Source: Colias croceus (Eukaryota; Arthropoda; Insecta; Lepidoptera; Pieridae). From it: DNA of 64,000 bases. The notes under the pieces are model-generated. The model was not told the origin of the DNA, searched no databases, and saw nothing but the letters and a program-made list of their open reading frames with translations. Location of the stretch: NCBI RefSeq assembly GCF_905220415.1, contig NC_059539.1, positions 11,098,001-11,162,000 on the forward strand, read 5' to 3'. A program made the translations under genes and the position numbers. This document shows, in pieces, positions 1-12,901 of this stretch; position 1 is the stretch's first letter; the number at the start of each line of letters is the position of its first letter.

Positions 1-1339
1 CTGATCGGATTTCAATAAAGCGACGAATGGGAGCTAACGAGCTGGCGTTGTTAAAAAGACCCATCCAATTATCGTGGTGACTGGTGAGGCAAGGCCGAGT
101 GATTACGTCAAGATTGGGAGTCATGAGTGCGTATTTATTACGTGTGTGTAATGAAGGAATGCTGTTAATTTGTATGGTGTTATAATTATAAAAAATTATG
201 CATTTTTGTAGTTTTCGAAATGGAGTTTTTAAATGAATTTTATTCGGAATCAAAAGAGTAAGGTTATGGGATCAATAGAAATTCTACGCTTATCCTAAAT
301 TTAGTTTCACTTTTTATAATTTAAACCTGTATTTATAATGCCAATACAAGATTTCAAAATATTTACAGATGCTGCTATCATAAAATATTCGTCATCTCTC
401 TCGCCATAACCTACTACTAATACCTAATTATTATAACTATGTATATTGTATAGACACTATTTATTTATTATAATATAATAAACAGATGCTATTTTAAATA
501 TTGAATTAAAATAATAAATTGTGTAAACAATGACACGTTAATGAGTGCGGTGTTTAATGCTGATTTTGTTTGGACAATTATGTCGTTTGTGGAGCTTCAT
601 GTTAAAATAATATTAACTCTACAGTTATATAATTGGAAAAGTAGTATGTAGCATGTTATCACAATTTATTTTAGAAAAAAATTTGTATTTTAAGGGTCAG
701 TCAATCAGACATTTGGTACGAAGTAACGTCTTATAACACAGAACGGAAAAATTGCGAATAGACTCATTTTCAGTTACATTGATATAAAAAACATGTTTGA
801 ACAATGTTTGAAGATGAACCCTAGATGTGCGAGTCCGACTTGCACTTGGCCGGTTTTTATTTAAACTAATATTGCCACTATATTCTAAAAATGATTCTAC
901 TGAATAACCCAAGATGTTTGGTGTGAAATTATAATTGTTATCGTTTAAAAACGAAAAGAGCTCTAAAACAATTTTGATAACCTACATAGGTACATAATAT
1001 AGTATTTCTAGATAGAAATTTAGATAAATTAAAACATACCATGACTATATTTTTCATCTTCATATTTAAAAGTTCATAAAATGAAAACACGTTAATCCCC
1101 TTTCAAGGTAATACCTATGTATCGTCTAATTCACGCTCAGATAGCAGTGAATATAAAAATGTACCTGACCTTACATTGAAATGCCATGAAAATGCTAATA
1201 GCTTCCATTCCTAGCACCTGAAGGTGAGAGGTGCAGATAAATGCCAAATAAAACAAAGAAAAACATATATTTTATCAGTAAGTCAATTATTAACTAGCGT
1301 TCCGCACAGACTGCGCCCGTAGCTTTATATTGGTTTAAT
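1..1339. other. AT-rich non-coding stretch
   Basis: Nothing supportable. No splice-bounded ORF, RNA gene or clear repeat was seen. Confidence 0.5.
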
Positions 1340-1552
1340 ATCTACACTAATATTATAAAGAGGAAAACTTTGTTTGTTTGTTTGATTGTAATGAATAGGC
1401 TCATAAACTACTGGACCGATTTTAAAAATTCTTTCACCATTCGAAAGCTACATTATCCACGAGTAATATAGGCTAAGACCAACTATATAATATTATCACG
1501 CTAAGACCAAAAGGAGCGGAGCCACGCGGGAGAAACCGCGCGGCACAGCTAG
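1340..1552 (+). mobile_element. Helitron family A (Lep1) variant
   Basis: Begins TCTACACTAATATTATAAAG and ends with a GC hairpin (CGCGGGAGAAACCGCG) and ACAGCTAG, followed by T. The interior differs from standard Lep1 (AATGAATAGGCTCATAAACTA), so it is a sub-family. Non-autonomous, no coding. Confidence 0.8.
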
Positions 1553-2826
1553 TTTTTTTATAAATCGCTTTAGTATAATTATTACCCAGAAACTACCCCC
1601 CTTACGAGGTTAGAATTACACAAACTTTCAACCTTAAAATTTATAAAGTACGGTAAGAATTAAATAAAAAAAAGTTAAATCAACTTTATACTAATCATGA
1701 ATACTGAATAATCTTTAGTAAAATTGATATAATGTAAAATATCCCGTATTAAAAGCATTAAAAGCAATAAACAGTAAAATATTCAATATCCATTCCTAAA
1801 GACCGAAAACTTGGAAAAGTAGCTCTTTATACTCTAAGTACGGAACCAATTTATAACCCAAATGAAGTTACAGCGCTGGAGTATTCGCCGAGTGTAATAA
1901 TAAGCCTTAAAGCTCACATTTCAGTCGTACCCATAAGTTATGTGGAGCTTCCTTAAGCTATTTAGGGCCGTCACACACTAGGACACTTTCAATATTACCA
2001 TTAAATATTTTATCACTTTTTGATGACGATTATCAAGTTCAAAATTATTTTGTGTAGTTAAAAATATTAATATACGTATTATTTTTTATAAGCAAAACTT
2101 TGTAAGTAACCTATGCTAGTATCATTATCATTACTTGTATTGCGATTTATAAAATATCTATTATTAAAAACATAGGTATTTATAACTGGACAAAATGTAT
2201 CCACTGCTCAAGATATACCACTTAGATATACACTATAAACCTGTAACAATCTACATAACAAAACTGAAAACGTCTTTATTACATAAACTAGCCGTGGCCA
2301 AGTTCTCGAGAAGCCTTACATCTTGTACTCGTATATCTGCCGGGTACAATACTGCACATTCCGAAGTGAGAAACTAAACAATTAAACGGGCCCTAGTTTA
2401 TGAATACGTATGAATTCCAATACACGTTCGTTTCCTACCGCGGCAGCTTAATTTAGTACTCTTGAGAAATTAGAGGGAACTTGCACAATTATTGTAAAGA
2501 CATAATTCCAGCTAATTGAAAACATATTTAACTAAGTGTTAAATTCACTTTGCACGTTCGTTTAAACGCAGTTCTTAGTTTTACCGCATTCCTTTGAAGA
2601 CTTGGTCCTCGAAAATTCGACGGTAAATGTGGGAACAGAGATGACGTCATTGGGTTTCATTTACATAAATATGTATGAAGAACAGAAAACAGATGGGACA
2701 GGTGTTGTTTGTACGGTTTTAAATTAATTAAAGGGATGATGATATAGGAGGAGTATTTAGTATAATTACTGGGTACATTATAATTTGGTATACTTCACTA
2801 ACCAATGAAAATTAAGATTATAATAT

Positions 2827-3090
2827 GTGTATACACCCGCACCGCTCCATAAGATATAGAGCCCTACTGCTTCTACTCTGAACTTTTACACTAACCAACA
2901 ACAGTGAGGTTATATCTGAAGCTACTATAAGTCTGCGTGTTCCGGAAGTCTATCCGGCACTTGTACACACCTTTTGCCCCATAAAATATACGGCCCTACT
3001 GCTTCTACTCTTAACTTTTACAACTTACCAACAACAGTGAGGTTATATCTGAAGCTGGTAGTCTGCGTGTTTCGGAAGTCTATCCGGCAT
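2827..3090. repeat. Two-copy tandem duplication, about 130-bp unit
   Basis: The copies at about 2827-2960 and 2961-3090 share GCCCTACTGCTTCTACTCT, ACAACAGTGAGGTTATATCT and GGAAGTCTATCCGGCA, offset by 130-132 bp. A third start (TATACACGCCC) is seen at 3091, where the sequence changes into a GC-rich block to about 3250. Origin unknown; possibly the 5' end of a retroelement. Confidence 0.7.
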
Positions 3091-3250
3091 CTATACACGC
3101 CCTCGTCGCGGCGCTTCACGTCCCTAACGAGGAGGGACGCGGGGGACGGGGAGGTGGAGAAGTGAGCTCGTGGCCCGAAGACTTCTGGCGCTGACCAGTG
3201 CCGCGCTTCGGAGAGGTGCTTGCCTCGGACGTCGAAACTGCAAGAGAGGT
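3091..3250. other. GC-rich block downstream of the 130-bp duplication
   Basis: This is a sharply GC-richer stretch in AT-rich surroundings. It includes ACGAGGAGGGACGCGGGGGA and a second GC-rich run to 3245. No convincing ORF or RNA structure was recognised. It is probably part of the same unknown repeat as the duplication before it. Confidence 0.3.
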
Positions 3251-5638
3251 TAACGAATTATTAATAATAGAATTTATTCATTTGGATAATAAATTATAAT
3301 ATTATGGTTATCTCATTTATTATTTAACATAAATCTTGGTCATTCAGGGGGACTTTATAGAAATGGTATATCTCGATGTTAAAATGGCATGAATAAGTCA
3401 GAGATAACAGGACAGTTATGCAGCTAATGAATTTGTAATAATTATGTTGAATTGTACTATAGGGCCAAATCAACGTTATAAAGAGTAGTTCTATCGTGTT
3501 TTTTGCAGATTTTTAAAGAGAGCTTAATTTCACTTTAAGATACTTTAGATTCACAAAATTGACATGAACAAAATTTGTTTTGAGTTCAATGTTCTAATAG
3601 GATGTGTGATTATAAAATAAAAATAAATGGACAAAGAATAAAAAATGCAACAGAATTTAGAAGTAAATGGTACCAACTTAGAAAGCTTTAGGCACCTGGT
3701 ACCAATAAATTGGCCGGTCCAAACTTCTAAGTATGTAAAAGGTATATTGTCGGGCAGTTCGAAGAATTCCTAATTTGTGAGCTAACTCTTGGAAAACTCA
3801 AACATTTCCATCATTTTTTTTTGAGCAATACATGCATGAATAATAAATAAAGTATCTTTCAATTATTACGATACGCTACGATACGCAGGTTCATCAAAAA
3901 CGACTACGACTTAAAAATTTCAGAATAGAAGCAATTTTTAATATGACTGAAATCAAGGCTTGTATCTTATTACTAAAATGACAACAATTATTTCCTTTAT
4001 AATTAAAATTCGCAACCAGTATACATCTATATATTTCTGTATAAAAATCACATAATAAATAGTGTTCATTTTAATATTCATAGCCATTGAAGTCTCTGCC
4101 GCGAAACGATTAATAAATAATACAAACAATCGACATAAAAATTTATTGAAATCGTAAATTGAAAATGCATAAAAATTCAACTCATAGCTTTGTATTGAAA
4201 TATGCATGAAATTCATTTAATATTTTGCTTCTATTTGTAGAAAAGAAAGTAATGTTTCATATTGAATACAATAAATTTTAGGATATTAATAGGTACGCAA
4301 ATATATGTTTATTATTTTATTATTTTTTGCTACGGACACGAAAAATTCAATTTTAACTAACTAAGTAAAAATCTGAACGAGGAACTTATAAATAAATTCG
4401 TGATCGTTTATTGATTTGGTAACCAAACGACAAATTTAAAGGTTTTGTCATACTTTTAAAAAAATGTGTTATACTGCTTAAAATGGGTTGTTTCTTCTAA
4501 AAAGCAAACAAATCCAGCTTGAAAGCTTGACTCAAAATCCAGTAAGAATCTTACGCTATTACATATTTTACAGATTATATGAAACCAAGTAAAAGTGGTA
4601 AAAAAGATAAGATGAAGCCCTTAAAATAAAATATTAAACGCTCATTCAACTTTTGTGTTTTTAGCAAAGAACATAAACTAAACTAATCTAGACTTATTTA
4701 TATTTCAAAATTTCTTCAACAGATGAATTATGAAATTAATTTTTAAATTGAATTAGGTATACGGAGTTTTTGAAGTACTTTTTTGAGGGACCCCAAATGT
4801 TCCATTACAGATGGTTGTATTTAAGGATGTTTGATATTCTATTCAGTACTGAATTCCCAAGAGTTAAGGTAGAAAGTTGAATGATGAGTGGTGTCCTCAG
4901 GGACGTAACTGTGATAGAGCTTCCGCGCGTGACTTTTGTCACCTTGGAAATTTCACGGCAAAGTTTAAGGAAGGGTTGGGAAACTGTTCGGATAATGCAT
5001 TTTTGAATGTGAAATCGTTATGGAGTTATTTGAAAACTCGTGATATTAATACGTCTCGATAAATCTCAGTATTGGATTAATTTTAGTTATTTAAAATAGA
5101 ATAAACATACGTAAATGTACAGAAAAATGTTTGAAAAATACATTTTATCGATAACCAACATTCAATTTAAAAATTTAGATTTTAGATGGTTTTAAAAACG
5201 TGATTTATTCATTAAATTAATATTATTTATGTTTAACAACTACTCTACAATCTAATAAATTAACAACCGTTCATTGCAAAACAAAATATTCAATACCGAG
5301 TACCATATTCGACATCCAACTATAACTGGTACTTATTTTTTGAATCGGTTCATTAGTTCCTGTCATAAGCGCATACAGACAGACAAACTTCATCTTGATA
5401 ATAATACCATAGATAGCCGCTTATCCCCAATACAAAGTTTGTATCACAATTTTCATCACGTATTCGCGATCCCACTACGTCAGACGGAAAACGACGACAC
5501 TTTGCAGTCCTTTGTCAATTTGCCACTATCCCTTTAGCATTTCACACACGACGTCTTATTACGAAGAACATAATATATTTGTATATGTTCGGAGTGTTAA
5601 AAGCTATGCGTTGTTCTTATAGTGGTCACTTTTTTTTA
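3251..5638. other. AT-rich non-coding stretch
   Basis: No gene seen. 5280-5420 has a faint Helitron-like CCTGTCATAAGCGCATACAG followed by ACAGACAAACTTC, too decayed to call. Confidence 0.5.
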
Positions 5639-5772
5639 ATGCAATTGGAGGCAAAAGAGCAGACGCGTCACCTGGGTGGTGTGCTCCACGTCGCCCATAT
5701 GTACTCACAGTGCTTGAGACATTGTGAGTATGTTGCCGGCCTTTCAGGTAGGAATATGCTCTCTTCTTGAAG
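5639..5772. repeat. Dispersed lepidopteran repeat fragment (LINE-tail type)
   Basis: The order GGAGGCAAAAGAGCAGACG ... CACCTGGGTGGT ... GTTGCCGGCCTTTCAGGTAG ... CTCTCTTCTTGAAG matches a very common lepidopteran interspersed sequence that I recognise by pattern. The class is uncertain. Confidence 0.5.
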
Positions 5773-6399
5773 ATAATTTATGACGTTAATAATTGCGAAA
5801 TCAGTTTGATCAAGACCTTGCTTACACACATTATAAAGATAAATATTTGATAGTTTGTTTGCTTATTTATGTCAGATAGTTTTTTTTTATACTTGAGCAG
5901 GAAAATGATCTTGCAAGCCTCGAGGCAAGTGATCGTCCCCGCTCATGAGAATCCACAAAGCTCTATGGGTCACTTTTTAAGATGTAGAGAGTATTTTATT
6001 TAGATGAATTAATATCATACCTGTATAATGTATTAATAGTATCGATGCCTACATAAGTATAACGTTTCAAAAACGTATTTGTTAAGTAAAAAGAATAAGG
6101 AATGTATACTTTCATAATATGTATTAAGATAACTTTAACCCTCAAAGAGATGTTACAACGAATAAGTTTACAGACTCTTATATTATTATACTTTCAAGGA
6201 TTAAATGAGGGGTTTTGAAAGTCATGTCCGTACATATTCTTGTCCCATACTTATTACTTATAGATATATATGATTTGCAATATATTTCGAGGGCAACAAA
6301 TACACTTAATAAATTATTATACTTAGAAATTCAAACTTGTGCATGGTTTTACTAAAGTTTCAGTTATGTAACTACACGTTTGCCATTCAATAGATAGAA

Positions 6400-6455
6400 G
6401 ACTCAAAAGTGTTTCTAGAAGAAGTCTAATTGAATAAAAAATGTTTGAGTTTCAA
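6400..6455 (+). repeat. Retroelement 3' tail fragment, + orientation
   Basis: Contains AGAAGAAGTCTAATTGAATA followed by TTTGAGTTT. It is the inverted counterpart of the fragment at 6790-6935. Confidence 0.55.
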
Positions 6456-6533
6456 TACCATAAAAGTAAATTTAAATTTCTAATAAATATCAGTATTGCA
6501 ATATGCCAGATAAAAATCATCTGATTTTTATCG

Positions 6534-6589
6534 TTACGTGTGTAGAGCAGAGCATACATATCTATGTATGCTCTGCTCTACACACGTAA
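6534..6589. repeat. Perfect hairpin, 27-bp arms, 2-base spacer
   Basis: The arm at 6534-6560 is the exact reverse complement of 6563-6589, with TC between. The arms include GTAGAGCAGAGCATACATA. No target duplication or flanking element was recognised. The loop is too small for an ordinary miRNA precursor; it is possibly a foldback remnant or a replication-error palindrome. Confidence 0.9.
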
Positions 6590-6789
6590 TCATAACAAAT
6601 CGGTACATTATAATACTTTCTATTTTTCTCTGAAAAGCCTTGAATTAAAACTTTATACCTACCCACTGTACAATACGATAGAAATGAATTCAAAACCTGA
6701 AATGTATATTGTTATATAACTATACATTTTCCTTATTAATAACGTTTGCAACATTACAACCAATATAATATCGTGAATATATCATATTA

Positions 6790-6935
6790 TTTCAAACTCA
6801 AACTCAAAAATTTATGTATTCAATTAGACTTCTTCGAGAAGCACTATTGAAACGTCATATTTTTAATATTTACCACCGATTCAGAAAATCTATGGAGAAG
6901 AACCGGCAAGAGACTCCATAGTTGCTCTTTTTAGT
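6790..6935 (-). repeat. Retroelement 3' tail fragment, - orientation
   Basis: Left edge (AAACTC)n, then TTCAATTAGACTTCTTCGAG and GAAGAACCGGCAAGAGACTC, the common lepidopteran LINE-tail sequence. The simple repeat at the left suggests that the 3' end points left. Confidence 0.55.
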
Positions 6936-8268
6936 CATGTCTTTAATTTTACAAAATATGTAACTTTTAACATATAACATTTGAATCATAAGGTAATGAA
7001 AATAAAATTACATTAAATTACATGTTAATACAAACGTTAAGCGCAAACATTAGCGTAACAATGTCCTATTTAGAAAAATAAACGATAAAAATAACATTAA
7101 AATATTCCTGTTTTATTTGTAAATATCAAAACGGCATGTTGTTCCTGTATTGAAGCACTGTCAAAACATTTCCGAACGATTCTGCTAAATCCAAAACAAA
7201 CGTAATTCAAGCTTTTTGTACCATTTCATTTGACGTTTTGACGTTTTTATAAAAATTGTTTATGTTCCTATCGGCAACGTGGATTTCATAGAACAATGTT
7301 TATTTGAATTTAATTCGGTTTTATTTTGGCGGGAATATTTGTCCTTTAAGGGTCAATCATTTGTCGGTAGGTAACAGGATAGTAATTAAAGTTTTACGTC
7401 AAATCCAAAATAAAATAATATCTTTTACGTTAGTTACGAATTACGATAAGATAAATAAATGTCTTTAGCATACCAAATAAATTCCTACTTTTGACATACA
7501 GTTTTTTTTTCTTGGTATAAATTTATCCTATACCATAAACCGTTAAAAAATTATCACAGGTCATAAAGGAAGGAGGAAAGCTGGCTCTTAGGATAAAGAG
7601 GTTTTAAAGAGTCAGTGTACAAAGTTATGTAGGTAAGTTATAATTTTTTGGAAAAATAAAAAAAAATATTATTAATTAGTATAAGTATACTCATCGAAAT
7701 TCCCTTAAACGCACGGGAATCTCACAAACATCCGACCGTTCACTTCGCTCGTTTATATCTGTCAGCCCGTATGACGCCGAAGGCAGTATCCATTGCTATC
7801 TCACCGTTGACACGAGCAGAATCAATTTTTCAAAAACAATACACTTTTTACTTTTTATGTGCTTTGTTCAAAATTATGACCTATGTCACTGAGCGATAGA
7901 GTACAAAACCGTTTGTCATAAAGGATGTGGTCTGTATAGTTTGACGTAACAATAAGACCTGCGCTAAAACAATAGATATACCTCGGCTGCGTAGAATATC
8001 CTTGTATGTTGGGAATTTTATATGTTTACATTATTTTTTCAGCACGCAGGTACAGTTTAAGCTATATAAAAGTGTAAAATTTAACTAAATACGCCGCTAT
8101 TGTGGATTTTCTAAAAACTATTTTCTCCCACAAAAATAAATCAAATAGTAATACAATTTCGTCCGATATTTAAAACTAAGACATTAAAATACTTGAATAT
8201 GAAGCGCCTAAATAGTAACTACGCTAATTAATAAAAATAACATTCAACTTAAAACAATGCATGTAGTT
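6936..8268. other. Non-coding stretch
   Basis: Mostly AT-rich. 7690-7990 is somewhat richer (CCGACCGTTCACTTCGCTCG, AGCCCGTATGACGCCGAAGG) and may be an old repeat; I could not class it. Confidence 0.4.
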
Positions 8269-8269
8269 A

Positions 8270-8652
8270 AAAATTTACTATAAGCACACTCTTATAAAAA
8301 AATGTTTTGTGGTTTTATGAAACCACGGTAAAAGTGAATTTTTTTTTCACACTTAACTAAAAATTATCGTATTTGTACGATAATTATCGTACGTATCGTG
8401 CGTCACGCGACATGCGCTACACAGACCAAAAAGTTTGAGACGATGTACCTAATAAAAGTTTCACTTTAAAAAAGACGTGTGGCACTCGGGGACTGCCGCG
8501 GTAAAGCTACTGCATGCTATGCCTTCCTCCGCCCGTCGGAGTGGAGAGCGTGAGGTTTTTTCGTTACGGAATTTCTCGATTCGGTCCCTGCGCTCAAGGC
8601 CCGCGATAGAAGCTATGCAAAATTTACTATAACCACACTCTTATCAAAAAAT
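8270..8652. repeat. 34-bp direct repeats flanking a block that holds family E copy 1
   Basis: 8270-8303 and 8619-8652 match at 32 of 34 positions (AAAATTTACTATAA.CACACT core). The right copy starts directly at the end of the family E element. This is longer than a usual target duplication and encloses 315 bp, of which only about half is E. Confidence 0.7.
8469..8618 (+). repeat. Family E repeat, copy 1 of 4
   Basis: Starts AAAAAAGACGTGTGGCACTC, with the core GGGGACTGCCGCGGTAAAGC, then GGTTTTTTCGTTACGGAATT and a GCGATAGAAGCTATGC end. It is shorter than the other copies near GCCTTCCTCCGCCC (internal deletion). Unclassified; see the E findings. Confidence 0.8.
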
Positions 8653-9470
8653 AACAAAATTATCAAACAAGATAAGCTCCCAACAGCACCTGCCATAACC
8701 ATCGATCTCCGTTCATTATTCCGCGCCACTTTCACAGTCACAATTCCTCCATTTTTTAAGGTTCCGTAAACCATCCTTCTATTAAAAATAATTTCAACTA
8801 AAATGTTTGATAGAGCTAAATAGCTAAGTAAAAAATGTTATTTGCATTCCTAGGAATTATATCCGATATGCATTTATTTTTAAATTTAAAATTACTTAAA
8901 TTAGAAGCAAAATATTTGCAAGTAACTTATCGGTGGTAATAACATTGATGAGTTGATTTATTGCAAATGGTAATACCATTATGCAGGAAGACACAAAAAA
9001 AAAAAACTAATACTACTATTTAGAAAGCTAAATATAAATAGTAACTAAATTTAAAAAAAAAACCTGATCTGGATATCAAGAAGATAACAACAGAATTGCC
9101 AATAAATAAAATCAACATCAGTTAAATTAAGACACACTACCGAAAAGACGCAAACCTACAGAACTCAAGCACTATAAATCACTAGTCACTTGACCGTTTC
9201 TATGTTTATAAAAACCGTGCACAGTTAGGGTTGTCACTTGAATTGCAAATTTAAACATGACGCCCGGTTCTTCCCTTGCGACTATTTTGGCCATAACGTT
9301 GCCTGTTTTATACCATTTTCGCCTAGCGTGTGACAGAGTTGTATTTCGTATAAGATAAGTTCTTTGTGGGGCTCATTGAAACCGTGACAAATTATTGTAA
9401 AAGTTTTGTTAACTAAATTACTTAATATATGAACGTGAAATACTAATATGCATGTAACTTTATACCTTAA

Positions 9471-9670
9471 CTAGCTGCTCCGCGCGGTTTCACCTCCGTG
9501 GCTTCACTCCTGTGGGTCGTAGCGTGATGATATACATATAGCCTATAACCTTCCTCGATAAATGACCTATCTAACACGGAAATAATTTTTCAAATCGGAC
9601 CTTTAGTTCCCCAGATTAGCGCGTTCAAACAAACAAACAAACTCTTCAGCTTTATAATATTAGTATAGAT
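9471..9670 (-). mobile_element. Helitron family A (Lep1)
   Basis: On the - strand it begins with the TCTATACTAATATTATAAAG head and ends GGTTTCACCTCCGTGG reversed, with CTAG at 9471-9474. Full-length type, about 200 bp. Confidence 0.85.
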
Positions 9671-10433
9671 GATAATATGTACCTAGCAATAGGTAGGTAA
9701 GTTTATAGTTTCCATTATACATAGTATCTAGTTTCGAACTAAAAGGTATTCTCGTATCATGTTATTTTAAAACAGATTGCTCATTGAATTCAGATCCTCA
9801 CCGATACTGATCTAAGAACATAATTGGTGGCAAAATATTTATCATCGTGTATACTGTATTAAAGAGGCTGTATATGTTACCATTTCCCTTTTATCACTCA
9901 ATATTAAAAAAGCCTAAATAGCCTCTAATAAGTACAATTTTAAATCATTTCTCCCTCACTCAAAAATACGAACCAAAAAAAGTGTACCGTTCGATAAACA
10001 ATACATAACTCAGATAATCCCAATGTTCAATGCTTCGCGCCTTTGATCTGTTTTCAAAACAACTGATTGCTAGAGACAGGTTGATCATTGACAATCCGTA
10101 TTGTACATAAATTAACGATTGCTTTGTGAAGTCTATTGTGAATTTGGAATGTAAATTTTTATCCGGAATCTATGATAATCAAAGGTATTGTCAGGTTTTT
10201 GAAACTGAAAATGATTTGGTACTAAATTATTTATCATAGGATGGTATTGGTATGCTATATTAGAACGGCTTTAATTAGTTCTTAAATGAATAAATATTTC
10301 TCCTAAGCTGTGATAAAGCCAAAAGAAACAAACAAAACGTAGAAGATTACTGATGAACATGATTATTATTTTACTGCAATTAAACTGTAATAATGCTTTA
10401 TGTATCAATCGAATGTTTATTATATTCAAGTTA

Positions 10434-10627
10434 GTGCTGATTTACACAGGGTCAGTAACTGACTACAAATTCGAGGCAAATCAGTGCTGACCCGAAAAAA
10501 AACCCTGTGTAAACAGATTTGAAGTCAATACAGAGGCTTGAAGTCTATGTAAACAGTTAAAGTCAGTCGCGGCGCCGAAATTCGGCGCCGCGACTGACTT
10601 GTCTACTGACCCTGTGTAAATCAGCAC
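10434..10627. mobile_element. MITE with 24-bp perfect TIRs and an inner 20-bp palindrome
   Basis: The left end GTGCTGATTTACACAGGGTC(AGTA) is the exact reverse complement of the right end at 10604-10627. A 20-bp-arm palindrome with one central base lies at 10560-10600 (GTCAGTCGCGGCGCCGAA arm). No clear target duplication. Superfamily unknown. Confidence 0.8.
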
Positions 10628-11551
10628 ATGTTTAAACAATATATGCTGTCACTTTTTACCAAGAACGTATATTTTTTCAGAAACCTACCAGAATTTCAAA
10701 CCTTGTTAATTAAATAGTCTTTTTGACACGAATATAAAATATATTAACAAGTGGTTTAAAACATTGTTAGAAAACAAAATATGTTTTAGACATTGACTGA
10801 AAACAAGTAATATATCCGCCGATTTTCCCTGCCCACCAGCCATATTAAACTATGATATACACGAATCAATTTTCTATCTATACCCTAAAATGTTATAATC
10901 ATAATCAGTAAATACGGTGGTGTGAGAAAGCGCGATTTATAACGTAATAGCCAGGGCGATACACGGGGCATAATAAGCGCAAATAACTGTTCATTCCGAA
11001 CCAACACGTAACTTGTGGTTTGGCTCAAGTTATAGACAGATAGTTGGTTGTAATATATGTCCTTTTGTGGGTAGAAATATTACTATTTTATAAACGACAC
11101 AGTTTGTGTTATGTTCCTCTTTCAGACGAAAACCATTTAATAGACTTTGCTGATACTTGGATTGATGATAGTGTGTTGAATTTTTTTAATGTATTATTAT
11201 TTGCAAATATTATTACAATATTACTAAGATGTTAACAGGGTGCAGTAAAAACTAAATCAATGTCAAAATTCTTGATTTATTTTCACAATCATTCTACGCG
11301 ACACTTATTAAATAACTAATAAATCGCTTAAGCTTTTATCTTGCGTTACACGAACTATTATGGTGCTGCTAAATTATGTATGAAATAGCCTTCAATCGAT
11401 CCCCCTTCGGACCCCATCACAGCTCTAACCAAAGCCATTTAAGCTAATGTTCCAATACTTTTGTGGGTTAAACACATCACGGGAATAACTAGCCATAACA
11501 TAATATTATACGTATCTAAAAGATATAACCATTGTTCCTGAATCCGTATTC

Positions 11552-11729
11552 ATCTATACTAATATTATAAACCTGAAGAGTTTGTTTGTTTGAACGCGCT
11601 TATCTCAGGAACTACTGGTCCGATTTGAACAATTCTTTCGGTGTTAGATAGCTCATTTATCGAGGAAGGCTATATATAATAAGTAAGACCAACAGAAGCG
11701 ACCAGCAGAAGCCACGTGGGTAAAGCTAT
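11552..11729 (+). mobile_element. Helitron family A (Lep1), 3' end decayed
   Basis: Head TCTATACTAATATTATAAAC, body GAACTACTGGTCCGATTTGA and CATTTATCGAGGAAGGCTAT. The 3' hairpin is degraded to CCACGTGGGTAAAGCTA. Confidence 0.75.
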
Positions 11730-12410
11730 ATAACTTATGTTGTGTTCAAATTTCTGAGAAATATAATTTTAAGATTGAAGTGGCTGTTTGTAATGTCAAT
11801 ATGGTAGCTTTTTATTTAATCTTTTAGTTCTTTACAAATATTTATCGTCGTACTATTCGATGATATTAGTTTGTAATGTGTGCGCTGGTTAACTCTACAT
11901 TTTATTTTAAGAAAATGATATTTTCATTTTAGTGGTTTAAAGCGCTACTTTCAACATAATATGCAAAATCGATTTCGATTTCAAAATTTGTGCACTTTAC
12001 ATTATATTAACTTCAATAGATATATGAATGTTATGATCCCTAATCTATGTATTGTGACGATCTGCAAGTGCTTTTAAAGAATTCTTTATATAAATCTTAC
12101 CTTATTTAATTAAATAAATTCAATCTTAAGGTCACCCAGCCCACATAGTGTACATATAAAAGGCAATTTAAATGCAAGAGACATTTACTAATATTTCGCT
12201 AAATCGAACAGACCAATTCCCAGCAGCCACATTAACATTCATTTCCTGCGATCTAAGTATTGAAAATTCTCATTAATTATTGTGTAGTTCAAACTATAGA
12301 TAGAAAAGGGATCTTTGAATATAATTTTTGTTAATTACATCTATGTATTTCGATGTTTCTTTTTAAATAGTTGAATGAAAACAAAATACTTCAGTCAATT
12401 TATCTATTTA

Positions 12411-12587
12411 AGGGCTGATTTTTCAATCGTCGGTTAAAACTTACTCATCGAATAACGTACTAAACTACCATTTCAAAAATGTATTCTAATTGTCCGTATA
12501 TGACAGATTACAGGTGACATTTTAAAATGTTCGTGTAATACTTTATTGGACGGATAAATTTTAACCAAGGATTGAAAAATCGGCCCT
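12411..12587. mobile_element. TA-flanked MITE, copy 1 (AGGGCTGATTTTTCAATC type)
   Basis: Left AGGGCTGATTTTTCAATCGT and right CCAAGGATTGAAAAATCGGCCCT are imperfect TIRs of more than 30 bp that also include GGTTAAAACTTA/TAAATTTTAACC. TA dinucleotides flank it at 12409 and 12588, as in Tc1/mariner-type insertions. A relative is at 32037-32242. Confidence 0.8.
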
Positions 12588-12901
12588 TACAGTAAAATAT
12601 CTTAGTAGTTACTTAGTGATTAAACAGTACAATTGAAAAAATTTGCCTTATAGACGTAATATAAAAAATTCATCTCAAAATTCTTACTGATGGTTTTGAA
12701 ATGAATTATTAAAACTTTTTATAAGTATAATCAAGTGGTTACTGAAAAAATATACCTACTATTATATTTTTGAATTATTCTACATGGGAATTTAATACGC
12801 TTAAAATATTGCTGATAAACTCCACTAAATAGCCTTTTATAAGGACAAGAACAGATTCCACCTGAAAAGTTTTTCTTCATACGATATTAATGGTACAAAT
12901 A

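Larger units (their letters stand above)
8653..12410. other. Non-coding DNA around two Lep1 copies and the 10.4-kb MITE
   Basis: Outside the elements listed, only short random ORFs (such as 11044-11235) with no start context, splice partners or recognisable product. Confidence 0.45.
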
